A stretch of DNA of 5,773 bases from Deinococcales bacterium. GTDB lineage: Bacteria; Deinococcota; Deinococci; Deinococcales; Deinococcaceae. The stretch covers positions 1 through 5,773 of the forward strand of contig JACMOA010000217.1 of the NCBI GenBank assembly GCA_014378225.1, given 5' to 3'. Positions 1 through 5,773 of this stretch are shown piece by piece. The position numbers and the translations under genes were made by a program. Numbering within the stretch: position 1 is the stretch's first letter; every line of letters starts with the position of its first letter. Below the pieces are notes generated by a model. That model did no database searches. It was not told where the DNA came from and saw only the letters and a list, made by a program, of their open reading frames with translations.

Positions 1-1
1 G

Positions 2-787
2 GCTTCGGGCGGCAAGGTCAAACTGGGTAACTTTTACTCCACCTACGCGCCCTGGTATATGGCGCTGGTGTGGGCCGACGGCGGTAATTTCTTTTCGCGC
101 AGCGGCGACCAGTGGAACCAGACCTTCAACTCTGCCAGCAGCAAGAAAGTGCTCAGCTACTGGAACAACCTGATTCAGAAAGGCTACGTGAGCACCCTGC
201 CCGCTTTTACCCCTGAATACAACAACGCCGTGGCCAAAGGCGAAATTGCCACCGCGCTCGAGGCTGCCTGGGGACCCAACGGCTACACCACCAACGCCAA
301 GAATCAGTCTGGTCAGTGGCGCGTAGCAGACCTGCCCCAGTGGACCAAAGGCGGTAAGAAAACCACCGGAAACTGGGGCGGCAGCTCTAATGTGGTACTC
401 AAACAAAGCAAGAATCCTAAAGCCGCCATGCTGTTTTCGGTCTGGCTCAACAGCAGCAAGGAAGCCATTGAAGCGAACTGGACCAACGCCACCCTCTTTC
501 CGGTGGCCAGTGCGGGTCTGAAGTTGCTCACCGCCAACGAAACGGCCAAGCCTGGTGCCACGGCCACATTCTTCGGCGGTCAGAACATTCTCAAGCCGTA
601 CTCTGCGGCGGCGGCACGGGTCAACACCAACTTCCAGTGGGCGCCGTGGTTCACCTTTGCCAACGACAACTTTAACAAGCACCTGGACGGAATGGTCAAG
701 GGCAGCCTGACTTCTGACCAAGCGCTCGACAACTGGCAGGCAGAGTCCCTGAGACAGGCCAAGAACGACGGCTACAACGTCAAATAA
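2..787 (+). CDS. Sugar ABC transporter substrate-binding protein, C-terminal part (5' end outside window)
   Basis: The open frame runs in from the window edge, so the Met at 59 is internal: the codons before it (reading ASGGKVKLGNFYSTYAPWYM) continue the same protein. The 261 visible residues resemble the C-terminal part of family 1 extracellular solute-binding proteins (COG1653, SBP_bac_1 type). They include ALVWADGGNFF, a typical mid-protein segment, then GEIATALEAAWGPNG, and the WGGSSNVVLKQSKNPKAA stretch in which such proteins list the 'good' binding lobe before a helix. The end, LDNWQAESLRQAKNDGYNV, is the usual C-terminal helix. The many Trp and Tyr residues suit a carbohydrate-stacking pocket. 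The signal peptide or lipobox would lie upstream and cannot be seen. Downstream permeases of the CUT1 type support a sugar importer. The ligand cannot be read from sequence; beta-galactosides are inferred only from the GH42 gene further on. Only one CTCGAG occurs in this gene. Confidence -1.
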   Translation, partial: ASGGKVKLGNFYSTYAPWYMALVWADGGNFFSRSGDQWNQTFNSASSKKVLSYWNNLIQKGYVSTLPAFTPEYNNAVAKGEIATALEAAWGPNGYTTNAKNQSGQWRVADLPQWTKGGKKTTGNWGGSSNVVLKQSKNPKAAMLFSVWLNSSKEAIEANWTNATLFPVASAGLKLLTANETAKPGATATFFGGQNILKPYSAAAARVNTNFQWAPWFTFANDNFNKHLDGMVKGSLTSDQALDNWQAESLRQAKNDGYNVK

Positions 788-789
788 CT

Positions 790-807
790 GGGAACGGGAA
801 CGGGAGC
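790..807. repeat. Three tandem hexamers GGGAAC/GGGAAC/GGGAGC
   Basis: Directly after the stop codon of the binding protein there are two exact GGGAAC units and a third with one change (GGGAGC). The array is short and may be chance or slippage. No function can be assigned. Confidence -1.
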
Positions 808-850
808 AGGCTCGAGCACTTTGTAACGGTCTAGCCCCTTTCCCTTCTGG

Positions 851-880
851 CCCCTCCCAGCGTTTTGGGAGGGGTTTTTT
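851..880 (+). terminator. Intrinsic terminator after the binding-protein gene
   Basis: A perfect 9-bp stem (CCCCTCCCA at 851-859 with TGGGAGGGG at 866-874) encloses a 6-base loop and is followed at once by six T (875-880). This is a textbook rho-independent terminator, 64 bases after the stop codon. It should stop most transcripts between the binding protein and the permeases. That fits the common pattern in which the binding protein is made in excess, with permeases expressed by readthrough or from a separate promoter. Confidence -1.
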
Positions 881-896
881 ACTTGAACGCAGCCCC

Positions 897-922
897 CTGA
901 AACCCAGCTCTCTGAAACCCAG
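897..922. repeat. Direct repeat CTGAAACCCAG, two copies 15 bases apart
   Basis: CTGAAACCCAG occurs at 897-907 and again at 912-922, with a CTCT-like spacer and a weaker CTGA echo at 926-929. The 15-base period in the leader of the permease genes could mark paired protein-binding sites or be an old local duplication. There is no direct evidence for either. Confidence -1.
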
Positions 923-972
923 TTCCTGAGAACGTCTGAAAATATAGGGTCGGATTCTCGAGTGCGTCCTAT

Positions 973-989
973 TAGCCGTATCCTGGCTA
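973..989. promoter_or_regulatory. Small inverted repeat in permease leader, possible operator
   Basis: TAGCC (973-977) and GGCTA (985-989) form 5-base inverted arms around a 7-base spacer, just upstream of the permease start. A 7-base direct repeat, ATCCTGG, overlaps it (980-986 and 994-1000). This could be a regulator site or a weak RNA hairpin. I see no convincing -35/-10 pair in 881-1009; the AT-rich TATAGG at 943-948 lacks a good partner. Confidence -1.
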
Positions 990-998
990 GCCCATCCT

Positions 999-1003
999 GG
1001 TGA
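999..1003 (+). promoter_or_regulatory. Ribosome binding site for first permease
   Basis: GGTGA matches the distal part of the anti-Shine-Dalgarno complement and lies 6 bases before the ATG at 1010, supporting that start. Confidence -1.
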
Positions 1004-1009
1004 CTCAAA

Positions 1010-1891
1010 ATGAAAAACTCTCGAGCGGCCTACTTTTTCATCGCTCCGTTTATACTGGTGTTTACGGCCTTTTATCTGGTTCCAGTGGGCTACGCAGTGT
1101 ACCTGAGCTTGTTTGTACGCAAGCGCATTGCTACCGGTCAAGCCCCACAAGAAGTCTTCTCTGGCCTGGATAACTATGCTCGAGCGTTTTCGGACTCCGA
1201 ATTCTTGCGAAGCCTAGCCAATATTGTAGTTTTTGGGGTGGTACAAGTTCCGCTGATGATTGGGATTGCGCTATTGCTGGCGCTGGCGCTGGATAGCTAC
1301 AAAGGAATTGCGCTGAAGTTTTTTCGCACCGTATTTTACCTTCCCTATACCCTGCCTACCATTATTGCAGGCTTGCTCTGGGGCTACTTATACTCCAAAG
1401 ACCTTTCGCCGTTCAACCAGATTTCGCTGGCACTGGGTGGGGGCAAGATTGACTTTTTCAGCGGTCTGGCGCTATTTTTCAGCATCGGGAACATTGTCAC
1501 CTGGACCTGGACCGGGTACAACATGATTACCCTGTACGCTTCGCTGCAAAATATCTCGCCAGACCTGTACGAAGCAGCGCGAATTGATGGCGCAACCGGT
1601 TGGCAAATCTCGAGGTTTATCAAGATTCCACTGCTGCGCCCCACCTTGCTGCTCACGATGATTTTCTCGGTGATTGGAACCAGTCAGATTTTCTCTGAAC
1701 CCTTTGTTTTGCGCTCGAGCGGAAATTACGTCCCGGACAACATCACCCCCAATATCTACCTGTACCTCACCGCCTCGAGAGATGGAAATTTTAGCTACGC
1801 CGCGACCCTGGCCATTATTCTGGCTCTCATCACCTTTGCCTTCAGTGGTTTCTTTTTGAAGGCTGCTGGATTTTCAGGAGAAAGAAAGTGA
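1010..1891 (+). CDS. Sugar ABC transporter permease, MalF/UgpA-like (CUT1 family)
   Basis: This inner-membrane subunit forms half of the translocation channel of a carbohydrate importer. The 293 residues are normal for this family (COG1175). About six hydrophobic segments can be seen, near residues 8-31, 68-94, 105-128, 150-176, 212-232 and 263-286. The EAA loop that docks on the ATPase is clear: EAARIDGA at 188-195, followed by the IPLLRP segment ending at Pro211. The N-terminal segment [20 protein letters not shown] is typical of the MalF/UgpA side of the pair. The ATG has a GGTGA ribosome site. The stop overlaps the next permease start by 4 bases, which suggests translational coupling. No ATPase gene is nearby. 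Substrate specificity cannot be judged from a permease; a beta-galactoside is inferred from the GH42 gene in the locus. Confidence -1.
   Translation: MKNSRAAYFFIAPFILVFTAFYLVPVGYAVYLSLFVRKRIATGQAPQEVFSGLDNYARAFSDSEFLRSLANIVVFGVVQVPLMIGIALLLALALDSYKGIALKFFRTVFYLPYTLPTIIAGLLWGYLYSKDLSPFNQISLALGGGKIDFFSGLALFFSIGNIVTWTWTGYNMITLYASLQNISPDLYEAARIDGATGWQISRFIKIPLLRPTLLLTMIFSVIGTSQIFSEPFVLRSSGNYVPDNITPNIYLYLTASRDGNFSYAATLAIILALITFAFSGFFLKAAGFSGERK
1876..1880 (+). promoter_or_regulatory. Shine-Dalgarno AGGAG that decides the GTG start of second permease
   Basis: AGGAG lies 7 bases before GTG at 1888, inside the end of the first permease gene. A second possible start, ATG at 1927, also has a purine-rich site (GAGAGGT at 1913-1919, 7 bases upstream) and would shorten the protein by 13 residues. 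The stronger AGGAG and the 4-base overlap favour GTG. The choice is not certain. Confidence -1.
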
Positions 1892-2787
1892 CCGCCCCCA
1901 GTGTGCAACAACGAGAGGTACGCTTGATGAAGCGTACTCGGAAGCGTCCCGGTGAGCGAATGAACTGGACCCTGATCCTGGTTTTGGGTCTGTTCGCCAT
2001 TTATTGCCTGCTGCCGCTGTGGTGGGTTTTCGTGAACATGTTCAAGGACAACCCACAGCTTTTTAGCAGCTTCGGACTGTGGTTTTCTTCGCCCAGCCAT
2101 CTGCTCGAGAACCTGAATACCCTGTTCACCAGGGAAGACGGCATCTTCTGGACCTGGCTTCGTAACTCCTTCATTTATGCGGGGTTTACCGCCGTGCTGA
2201 CCACCATCATTTGTGCGCTAGGCGGTTACGGCTTTTCTAAATACAACTTTGCGGGCAAAGGTCCGCTGTTTGCGCTGATTCTGGGAACCATCATGGTGCC
2301 GTCTACCGCACTGGTGCTGCCCATCTTTTTGCTGATGCAAAAACTCGAACTCATCAATACCATCTGGGCAGTCATCCTACCCTCCATCATCAACCCCTTT
2401 GGGCTGTACCTGATGCGGGTGTTCTGGGACTCTGGCTTGCCTGATGAACTCATGGAAGCGGCCCGCATAGACGGCGCTGGACACTGGACCATCTTTTGGG
2501 AAATAGGTTTGCCGCTGGTGCGGGGCGGTCTGGTAACGGTGGGGCTGTTCAGCTTTGTGGCCTCCTGGAACAATTTTTTCTTGCCCCTGGTGGTGGTTTC
2601 CAAGACCGAACTCTTTCCGATGACCCTGGGACTTTCGGTGTGGAACACGATTAGCACCGGCCAAACTCCCATTTATCCGGTGATTATTCTGGGTAGCTTG
2701 ATTAGCATTCTGCCCCTGGTTATTGGCTTTTTGACCCTGGGCCGCTTCTGGCAGGGCGGATTGGGCGCGGGTGCGGTAAAAGGTTAG
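1888..2787 (+). CDS. Sugar ABC transporter permease, MalG/UgpE-like (CUT1 family)
   Basis: This is the second channel subunit of the importer, partner of the preceding MalF-like protein. From the GTG start it has 299 residues, typical or slightly long for COG0395. The first 25 residues are hydrophilic and very basic ([11 protein letters not shown]), then about six membrane segments follow near 28-50, 93-114, 126-150, 156-179, 207-232 and 262-285. The ATPase-docking EAA loop is EAARIDGA at 190-197 with the conserved LPLVRGG at 208-214. The family hallmark [16 protein letters not shown] appears at 135-150, and the segment [11 protein letters not shown] near 226-236 is also characteristic. The start overlaps the upstream stop by 4 bases (GTGA). 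A hairpin terminator follows 20 bases after the TAG stop, so the permease unit probably ends here. Confidence -1.
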   Translation: MTAPSVQQREVRLMKRTRKRPGERMNWTLILVLGLFAIYCLLPLWWVFVNMFKDNPQLFSSFGLWFSSPSHLLENLNTLFTREDGIFWTWLRNSFIYAGFTAVLTTIICALGGYGFSKYNFAGKGPLFALILGTIMVPSTALVLPIFLLMQKLELINTIWAVILPSIINPFGLYLMRVFWDSGLPDELMEAARIDGAGHWTIFWEIGLPLVRGGLVTVGLFSFVASWNNFFLPLVVVSKTELFPMTLGLSVWNTISTGQTPIYPVIILGSLISILPLVIGFLTLGRFWQGGLGAGAVKG

Positions 2788-2792
2788 ATTTC

Positions 2793-2806
2793 AAAAGTTC
2801 GCTTTT
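2793..2806 (+). other. Small hairpin with TTCG loop
   Basis: AAAAG (2793-2797) and CTTTT (2802-2806) pair around a TTCG loop, directly before the main terminator stem. The closing pair is G-C, not the extra-stable C-G type. The CAAAAG-like word recurs in the next stem, so the two structures may partly compete. Confidence -1.
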
Positions 2807-2836
2807 CAAAAGGGCGCACAACCGTGCGCCCTTTTG
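2807..2836 (+). terminator. Intrinsic terminator after the permease genes (possibly bidirectional)
   Basis: A perfect 13-bp stem pairs CAAAAGGGCGCAC (2807-2819) with GTGCGCCCTTTTG (2824-2836) around an AACC loop. The GC core is followed by TTTT within the stem and then GGTTACACTTT, so the U-tract is shorter than ideal. The AAAA arm on the other side would act as a U-tract on the minus strand. It separates the transporter from the hydrolase gene. Confidence -1.
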
Positions 2837-2882
2837 GTTACACTTTAAATGCACTTCAACTACACTCCAAGAACTATCACTC

Positions 2883-2887
2883 GAGGA
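2883..2887 (+). promoter_or_regulatory. Ribosome binding site for the hydrolase
   Basis: GAGGA lies 6 bases before the ATG at 2894. This selects that start over the in-frame ATG at 2849, which sits close to the terminator and has no visible ribosome site. The site overlaps a CTCGAG word (2880-2885). Confidence -1.
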
Positions 2888-2893
2888 CCCCAT

Positions 2894-3766
2894 ATGACCC
2901 CAACCGAGCATTTTTTCAGTGGTGAAAAAGACTTTCGCATCGTTTATCAGATTTCAGAACCCCACAGTGCTGCCTCGTACGGTCCCGCTCGAGCCGTTGT
3001 CGTGCTGGTTCACGGCAACAGTGAGCACATGGGGCGCTACGCGCATGTGGTGGAGGCTTTAGCTGCTCGAGGGTTCACCGTGTTCAACCACGACCACCGG
3101 GGCCACGGTAAAAGTGCCGGGGTGCGTGGCGACGTGGAAGATTTTGGATTCTTCGTCTCGGATTTGCGAAAGCTGGTGGAACTCGCTCGAGCGCACAGTC
3201 CAAACCTGCCGATTTTTATGGTGGCCCATTCGCTGGGCGGCCTGATTGCCCTGACCTACACCCTCGAGCATGAAAGTACCCTGTCTGGGCTGGTGTTGAT
3301 GAGTCCAGCGCTCGAGTTCGGTGCGGATGTCTCGCCACTTCTAAAACGTTTGGCTGGAGTGATTGCCAAAGCCGCGCCACTTCTACCTATTACGCCGTCT
3401 CACAAGCAGCCGGACAGCGTGCTCAGCCGTGACCCCGAGATTCAGCGCCTGTTTGATGAAGACCCACTGTGCTACAGCGGCGATGTTCGCGCCCGTTACG
3501 GCTATGAACTGCTCAAGGCCGCCCAGAAGGTGAAGAACCGGGGTCGTAATCTGACCCTGCCCATTTTGATTCAGTACGGCACCGACGACCGCCTGGTGAG
3601 TCCAGGTGGGGCTAAAGCGCTGTTTACCCGTCTGCGCTCGAGCGATAAAACCCTGCTCGAGTGGCAGGATGCCAGACACGAATTATTTAATGAACTCGAG
3701 AAGGGTCAGACTATTGAAACGCTGATAGCTTGGCTCGAAGAGCGCAGTGAGCGGATTCTGGGCTAA
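2894..3766 (+). CDS. Alpha/beta hydrolase, monoacylglycerol lipase / lysophospholipase family
   Basis: This is a predicted cytoplasmic serine hydrolase of 290 residues, close to the usual size of the Hydrolase_4 (COG2267, PldB-like) family, which cleaves monoacylglycerols, lysophospholipids or related esters. All landmarks are present: oxyanion motif [10 protein letters not shown] at 40-49, DHRGHGKS at 67-74, nucleophile elbow AHSLGG with Ser113, acid residue Asp232 in YGTDDRLV, and His262 in ARHELFNE. No signal peptide or membrane segment is visible. The start at 2894 is chosen for its GAGGA site; starting at 2849 would add 15 residues with no family similarity that I recognise. The gene lies after a terminator and only 13 bases before the galactosidase, so those two are probably co-transcribed. 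Its role in a sugar locus is unclear; an esterase acting on acylated substrates is possible but speculative. It carries eight CTCGAG words. Confidence -1.
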   Translation: MTPTEHFFSGEKDFRIVYQISEPHSAASYGPARAVVVLVHGNSEHMGRYAHVVEALAARGFTVFNHDHRGHGKSAGVRGDVEDFGFFVSDLRKLVELARAHSPNLPIFMVAHSLGGLIALTYTLEHESTLSGLVLMSPALEFGADVSPLLKRLAGVIAKAAPLLPITPSHKQPDSVLSRDPEIQRLFDEDPLCYSGDVRARYGYELLKAAQKVKNRGRNLTLPILIQYGTDDRLVSPGGAKALFTRLRSSDKTLLEWQDARHELFNELEKGQTIETLIAWLEERSERILG

Positions 3767-3779
3767 ACTACTGAATACG

Positions 3780-4673
3780 ATGGATAACTCAAATGCATTT
3801 CAACTCGGCGTCTGTGACTACCCCGAACACGTTCCGCAAGACCGCTGGCAGGAGTACGCCAGAACGCAAAAAGCGTTGGGACTATCTTATGTTCGCATCG
3901 GAGAGTTTGCCTGGAGCAAGCTCGAGCCGCTCGAGGGCCAGTTTCAGTGGGACTGGCTGGACCAAGCGGTAAATACCCTGCATGCCGAAGGCTTAAAAGT
4001 GGTGATGTGTACGCCCACGGCTACACCCCCTGCGTGGTTGATTCGCGCCCACCCCGAGATTCTGGCTTTTGATGCCACCGGAAAAATTCGCGAATTTGGC
4101 TCGAGGCGACACTACGACTTCTCGAGCAGGGTTTTTCGGGAACACTCGAGGCGCATCACCCTGGCGGTAGCGGGTCGTTACGGTGGGCATCCCGGCGTGG
4201 TGGGCTGGCAAACCGACAATGAATTTGGCTGTCACGACACCTCGCGCAGTTACGGCGGCGCAAGCGTGGCCGGGTTTCAAAGCTGGCTCGAGCGCAAATA
4301 TGGTACCCTCGAGCGCCTGAACAAATTCTGGGGCAATGTGTTCTGGAGCCAGGATTACAACGAATGGACCCAGATTTTGCCGCCTCACAACACCGTTACC
4401 GAACCCAATCCCTCGCATGTGCTGGACTTTTACCGATTCTCGAGCGACGCGGTGGCTTCGTTTCAGGAGGAGCAGGTCAAAATTCTGCGCGAACACTCCC
4501 CAGGACGCTGGGTCACGCACAATTTCATGATTTTCTTCTCCGAATTCGACCACTACAAGGTTAGCGAGTGCCTGGACTTCCCGAGCTGGGACAGCTACCC
4601 CACCGGAATGCTCGAGTTCTTCGCGCCAGACGGCACCGGAGTGGCACTGAAGGCCAAGTATGCCCGGACTTGA
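3780..4673 (+). CDS. GH42 beta-galactosidase, N-terminal fragment up to the TGA
   Basis: This is the part that would be translated if TGA terminates: 297 residues covering about three quarters of the TIM barrel. It includes acid/base Glu148 but not the nucleophile. It ends LKAKYART, right where relatives continue with GHPD. An unfinished barrel is unlikely to fold or work alone. The gene follows the hydrolase stop by 13 bases and is probably co-transcribed with it. Confidence -1.
   Translation: MDNSNAFQLGVCDYPEHVPQDRWQEYARTQKALGLSYVRIGEFAWSKLEPLEGQFQWDWLDQAVNTLHAEGLKVVMCTPTATPPAWLIRAHPEILAFDATGKIREFGSRRHYDFSSRVFREHSRRITLAVAGRYGGHPGVVGWQTDNEFGCHDTSRSYGGASVAGFQSWLERKYGTLERLNKFWGNVFWSQDYNEWTQILPPHNTVTEPNPSHVLDFYRFSSDAVASFQEEQVKILREHSPGRWVTHNFMIFFSEFDHYKVSECLDFPSWDSYPTGMLEFFAPDGTGVALKAKYART
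4671..4673 (+). other. Premature in-frame TGA in place of a Gly codon
   Basis: The codons read ACT TGA CAC CCA, where family members have Thr-Gly-His-Pro. One base change from GGA to TGA explains it. TGA followed by C is known as a leaky stop context in bacteria. TGA also ends the first permease (1889-1891) and this gene itself (5745-5747), so it is an ordinary stop codon here. Confidence -1.
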
Positions 4674-4721
4674 CACCCAGACCTGATCTCGTGCAATCAA
4701 GACCTCTACCTAGGCCTCAGA

Positions 4722-4769
4722 CTGGGGGGTCCACTCGAGGCCAAGGGCCGCATTCACCCGCGCACAGCA
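4722..4769 (+). other. Extra segment just before the GH42 nucleophile
   Basis: Residues 315-330 of the read-through product (LGGPLEAKGRIHPRTA) separate DLYLGLR from GHWVMEQQ. In Thermus A4 the same motifs are only a few residues apart, giving a net excess of about 14 residues. The segment contains a run of six G and a CTCGAG. A 14-base word at 4732-4745 matches 4645-4658 at 12 positions in the same codon frame (LEAK against LKAK), hinting at a local duplication. The comparison sequence is from memory. Confidence -1.
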
Positions 4770-4781
4770 GGCCACTGGGTA

Positions 4782-5747
4782 ATGGAGCAACAGTGTGGGC
4801 AGGTTAACTGGGCGCCGTTCAACCCGCTGCCCGCTGCGGGCGCTGTGGCGCTGTGGACCGCGCAGGGCTGGGCGCACGGTGCAGACGCAGTGGTGTACTT
4901 TCGCTGGCGGGCAGCCACAATGGCCCAGGAAGTGATGCACTCTGGCCTGCTGCGCCATAACGAAACCCCAGACCGGGGTTATTTAGAAATCAAGGCCCTC
5001 GAGCGCGAAGGCTGGACGGTTGCTCCGGTAGAAACCAAAGTAGCGCTGCTGCATGATTACGAAAGTCTGTGGATTTTTGACGCTCAGAAGCACTCGAGCA
5101 GACTGAGTTACTGGACCCAGACCCTGACTTACTACATGGCGCTGCGTTCACTAGGGATTGACGTGGACATCGTTCACCCAGATTCAGACCTCTCGAGCTA
5201 CCGCCTGATTGTGGCCCCCGCGATTACCCTGATGACCGAGGCTCGAGCGAAACACTTTGAGGCGGCGGCGCAGCACGCCCAGATGGTTTTTGGACCGCGC
5301 ACTGCCTACCGCACCCAATCGGGCCGAACCTTCGAGGAGGGCCAGTTTGGTCCACTGACGGGCTTGGTAGGCGGTCAGCTCGAGAACTTCGATTCGCTGC
5401 GCCCCACGCTCGAGGTGCAAATTGACGCTCACAGCGTCAACACCTGGGCCGAGTGCTACACCCCCACTACCGCAAATGTGAAGTATTCCTACTCGAGTGG
5501 ACCCTTAAAAGACCGTCCTGCCGTGCTCGAGCAGGGAAACGTCACCACCATTGGAGCTAACAGCCAGACCCTGATTCTCGAGATTTTGAGCGCCAAGCCC
5601 GAGGCCATTGGACTTACGCCCATGCTCATGCCTGAAGGGGTGCGGACCTCGAGCCGTGCCGGGAAAACCCTGGTCATGAACTTCAACGAAGAAGCGGTGA
5701 GCTGGTTTGGTAAAACGCTCGAGGGAGTCAGTTTTTCGGAACTGTGA
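4782..5747 (+). CDS. GH42 beta-galactosidase, C-terminal fragment
   Basis: This is the longest open stretch with an ATG after the TGA: 321 residues beginning MEQQCGQVNW, so the catalytic nucleophile would be residue 2. It holds the last strands of the barrel (YFRWRAATMAQEVMHSGLL), the trimerisation domain and the C-terminal beta domain. No ribosome site is seen before this ATG, which is simply the conserved internal Met of the full enzyme. Independent translation is doubtful. The tail 5748-5773 holds no gene. Confidence -1.
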   Translation: MEQQCGQVNWAPFNPLPAAGAVALWTAQGWAHGADAVVYFRWRAATMAQEVMHSGLLRHNETPDRGYLEIKALEREGWTVAPVETKVALLHDYESLWIFDAQKHSSRLSYWTQTLTYYMALRSLGIDVDIVHPDSDLSSYRLIVAPAITLMTEARAKHFEAAAQHAQMVFGPRTAYRTQSGRTFEEGQFGPLTGLVGGQLENFDSLRPTLEVQIDAHSVNTWAECYTPTTANVKYSYSSGPLKDRPAVLEQGNVTTIGANSQTLILEILSAKPEAIGLTPMLMPEGVRTSSRAGKTLVMNFNEEAVSWFGKTLEGVSFSEL

Positions 5748-5773
5748 GATTGGGGTGTTCTGGAAAGTAGAAA

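Larger units (their letters stand above)
257..5723. repeat. Dispersed palindrome CTCGAG, about 39 copies
   Basis: By hand count: 1 copy in the binding-protein gene (257), 5 in the first permease, 1 in the second (2104), 8 in the hydrolase, 21 in the GH42 gene and 3 in intergenic DNA (811, 957, 2880). A random hexamer would be expected about 1.4 times. About ten copies extend to the octamer GCTCGAGC. In the GH42 gene the word is read as CTC-GAG (Leu-Glu) 12 times, as xxC-TCG-AGx (Ser-Ser or Ser-Arg) 8 times and as xCT-CGA-Gxx (Ala-Arg) once. Selection or bias therefore acts on the DNA word and not on one dipeptide. The count may be off by one or two. Confidence -1.
3780..5747 (+). pseudogene. 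GH42 beta-galactosidase interrupted by an in-frame TGA
   Basis: Read straight through in one frame, this gives 655 codons, close to the 645 residues of Thermus A4 beta-galactosidase, which hydrolyses terminal beta-galactosyl bonds. The N-terminal TIM barrel begins [15 protein letters not shown] (9-23). The acid/base is Glu148 in [12 protein letters not shown] and the nucleophile is Glu336 in WVMEQQCGQVNWAP. The trimerisation domain starts near residue 415 (VALLHDYESLWIFD) and a small C-terminal beta domain ends the chain. Codon 298 (4671-4673) is TGA where the family has Gly in RTGHPD. No frameshift exists: conserved residues continue in the same frame on both sides. Codon 305 is Cys where Phe is usual, and about 14 extra residues precede the nucleophile. 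The ATG at 3780 fits the family start better than GTG at 3747, although no clear ribosome site is seen. The zinc-ligand cysteines of A4 (106, 150, 152, 155) are not present. As written, the two catalytic Glu residues would be on separate chains, so activity is unlikely. Confidence -1.

Noticed and set aside
2880..2896. CTCGAG next to CATATG looks like cloning sites (XhoI and NdeI)
   Set aside because: CTCGAG occurs about 39 times throughout the native genes, and the CATATG is simply the start codon context. No vector sequence is seen.
3747..3779. Longer GH42 start at GTG 3747
   Set aside because: It would overlap the hydrolase by 20 bases and add residues that do not belong to the family start; ATG 3780 fits better.
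4671..4673. TGA as selenocysteine, or as Gly under the SR1/Gracilibacteria code
   Set aside because: The family residue is Gly, not Cys or Sec, and I saw no selenocysteine insertion hairpin after it. TGA also ends the first permease and the GH42 gene here, and no other in-frame TGA interrupts a gene.
3993..4700. 235-codon open frame on the minus strand
   Set aside because: It lies wholly opposite the conserved GH42 coding region and its product resembles nothing I recognise. It is a shadow of GC-rich coding sequence, as are the other minus-strand frames.
1..5773. Frequent ACCCTG word
   Set aside because: Most copies are in-frame xxC-CTG pairs and follow from preferred Thr, Asp and Tyr codons ending in C before the favoured Leu codon CTG.
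1..5773. CRISPR arrays, tRNA or rRNA genes, insertion sequences
   Set aside because: No regularly spaced repeats with unique spacers, no tRNA-like cloverleaf or rRNA sequence, and no transposase or terminal inverted repeats were seen.

Overview
The window is bacterial, with moderately high GC. It reads as a carbohydrate-use locus with all genes on the + strand. The best guess for the host is a Deinococcota-like bacterium (Thermus, Meiothermus or Deinococcus relatives). This rests on the close match of the last gene to the Thermus A4-type GH42 beta-galactosidase as I remember it. Related GH42 enzymes also occur in Proteobacteria and Actinobacteria, so the placement is tentative.

Layout. (1) 2-787: C-terminal part of a sugar-binding protein of an ABC importer, with its 5' end outside the window. 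(2) 788-1009: intergenic region with a strong intrinsic terminator (851-880), short direct repeats and a small inverted repeat. (3) 1010-1891 and 1888-2787: two translationally coupled inner-membrane permeases of the CUT1 (MalF/MalG-like) type, followed by a second terminator hairpin (2807-2836). (4) 2894-3766: an alpha/beta hydrolase of the monoacylglycerol lipase/lysophospholipase family with a complete catalytic triad. (5) 3780-5747: a GH42 beta-galactosidase, full length by alignment but broken by one in-frame TGA at 4671-4673. No transporter ATPase gene is present; CUT1 importers often share one encoded elsewhere.

Function. The binding protein and permeases would import an oligosaccharide or disaccharide. 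The adjacent galactosidase suggests that the substrate carries beta-galactosyl residues, and the enzyme would hydrolyse it in the cytoplasm. The lipase-like gene between them has no obvious role in this pathway.

Two things stand out. First, the palindrome CTCGAG occurs about 39 times by hand count, where roughly 1.4 would be expected for a random hexamer. It falls in all three codon frames and in intergenic DNA, and is much denser after position 2880. This looks like a highly iterated palindrome comparable in kind to cyanobacterial HIP1. Second, the GH42 gene has a TGA where the family has a Gly codon, a nearby Phe-to-Cys change and a roughly 14-residue insertion just before the catalytic nucleophile, all within about 100 bases. 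The reading frame stays open and conserved on both sides. This suggests a very recent pseudogene, a sequence error or, least likely, readthrough.
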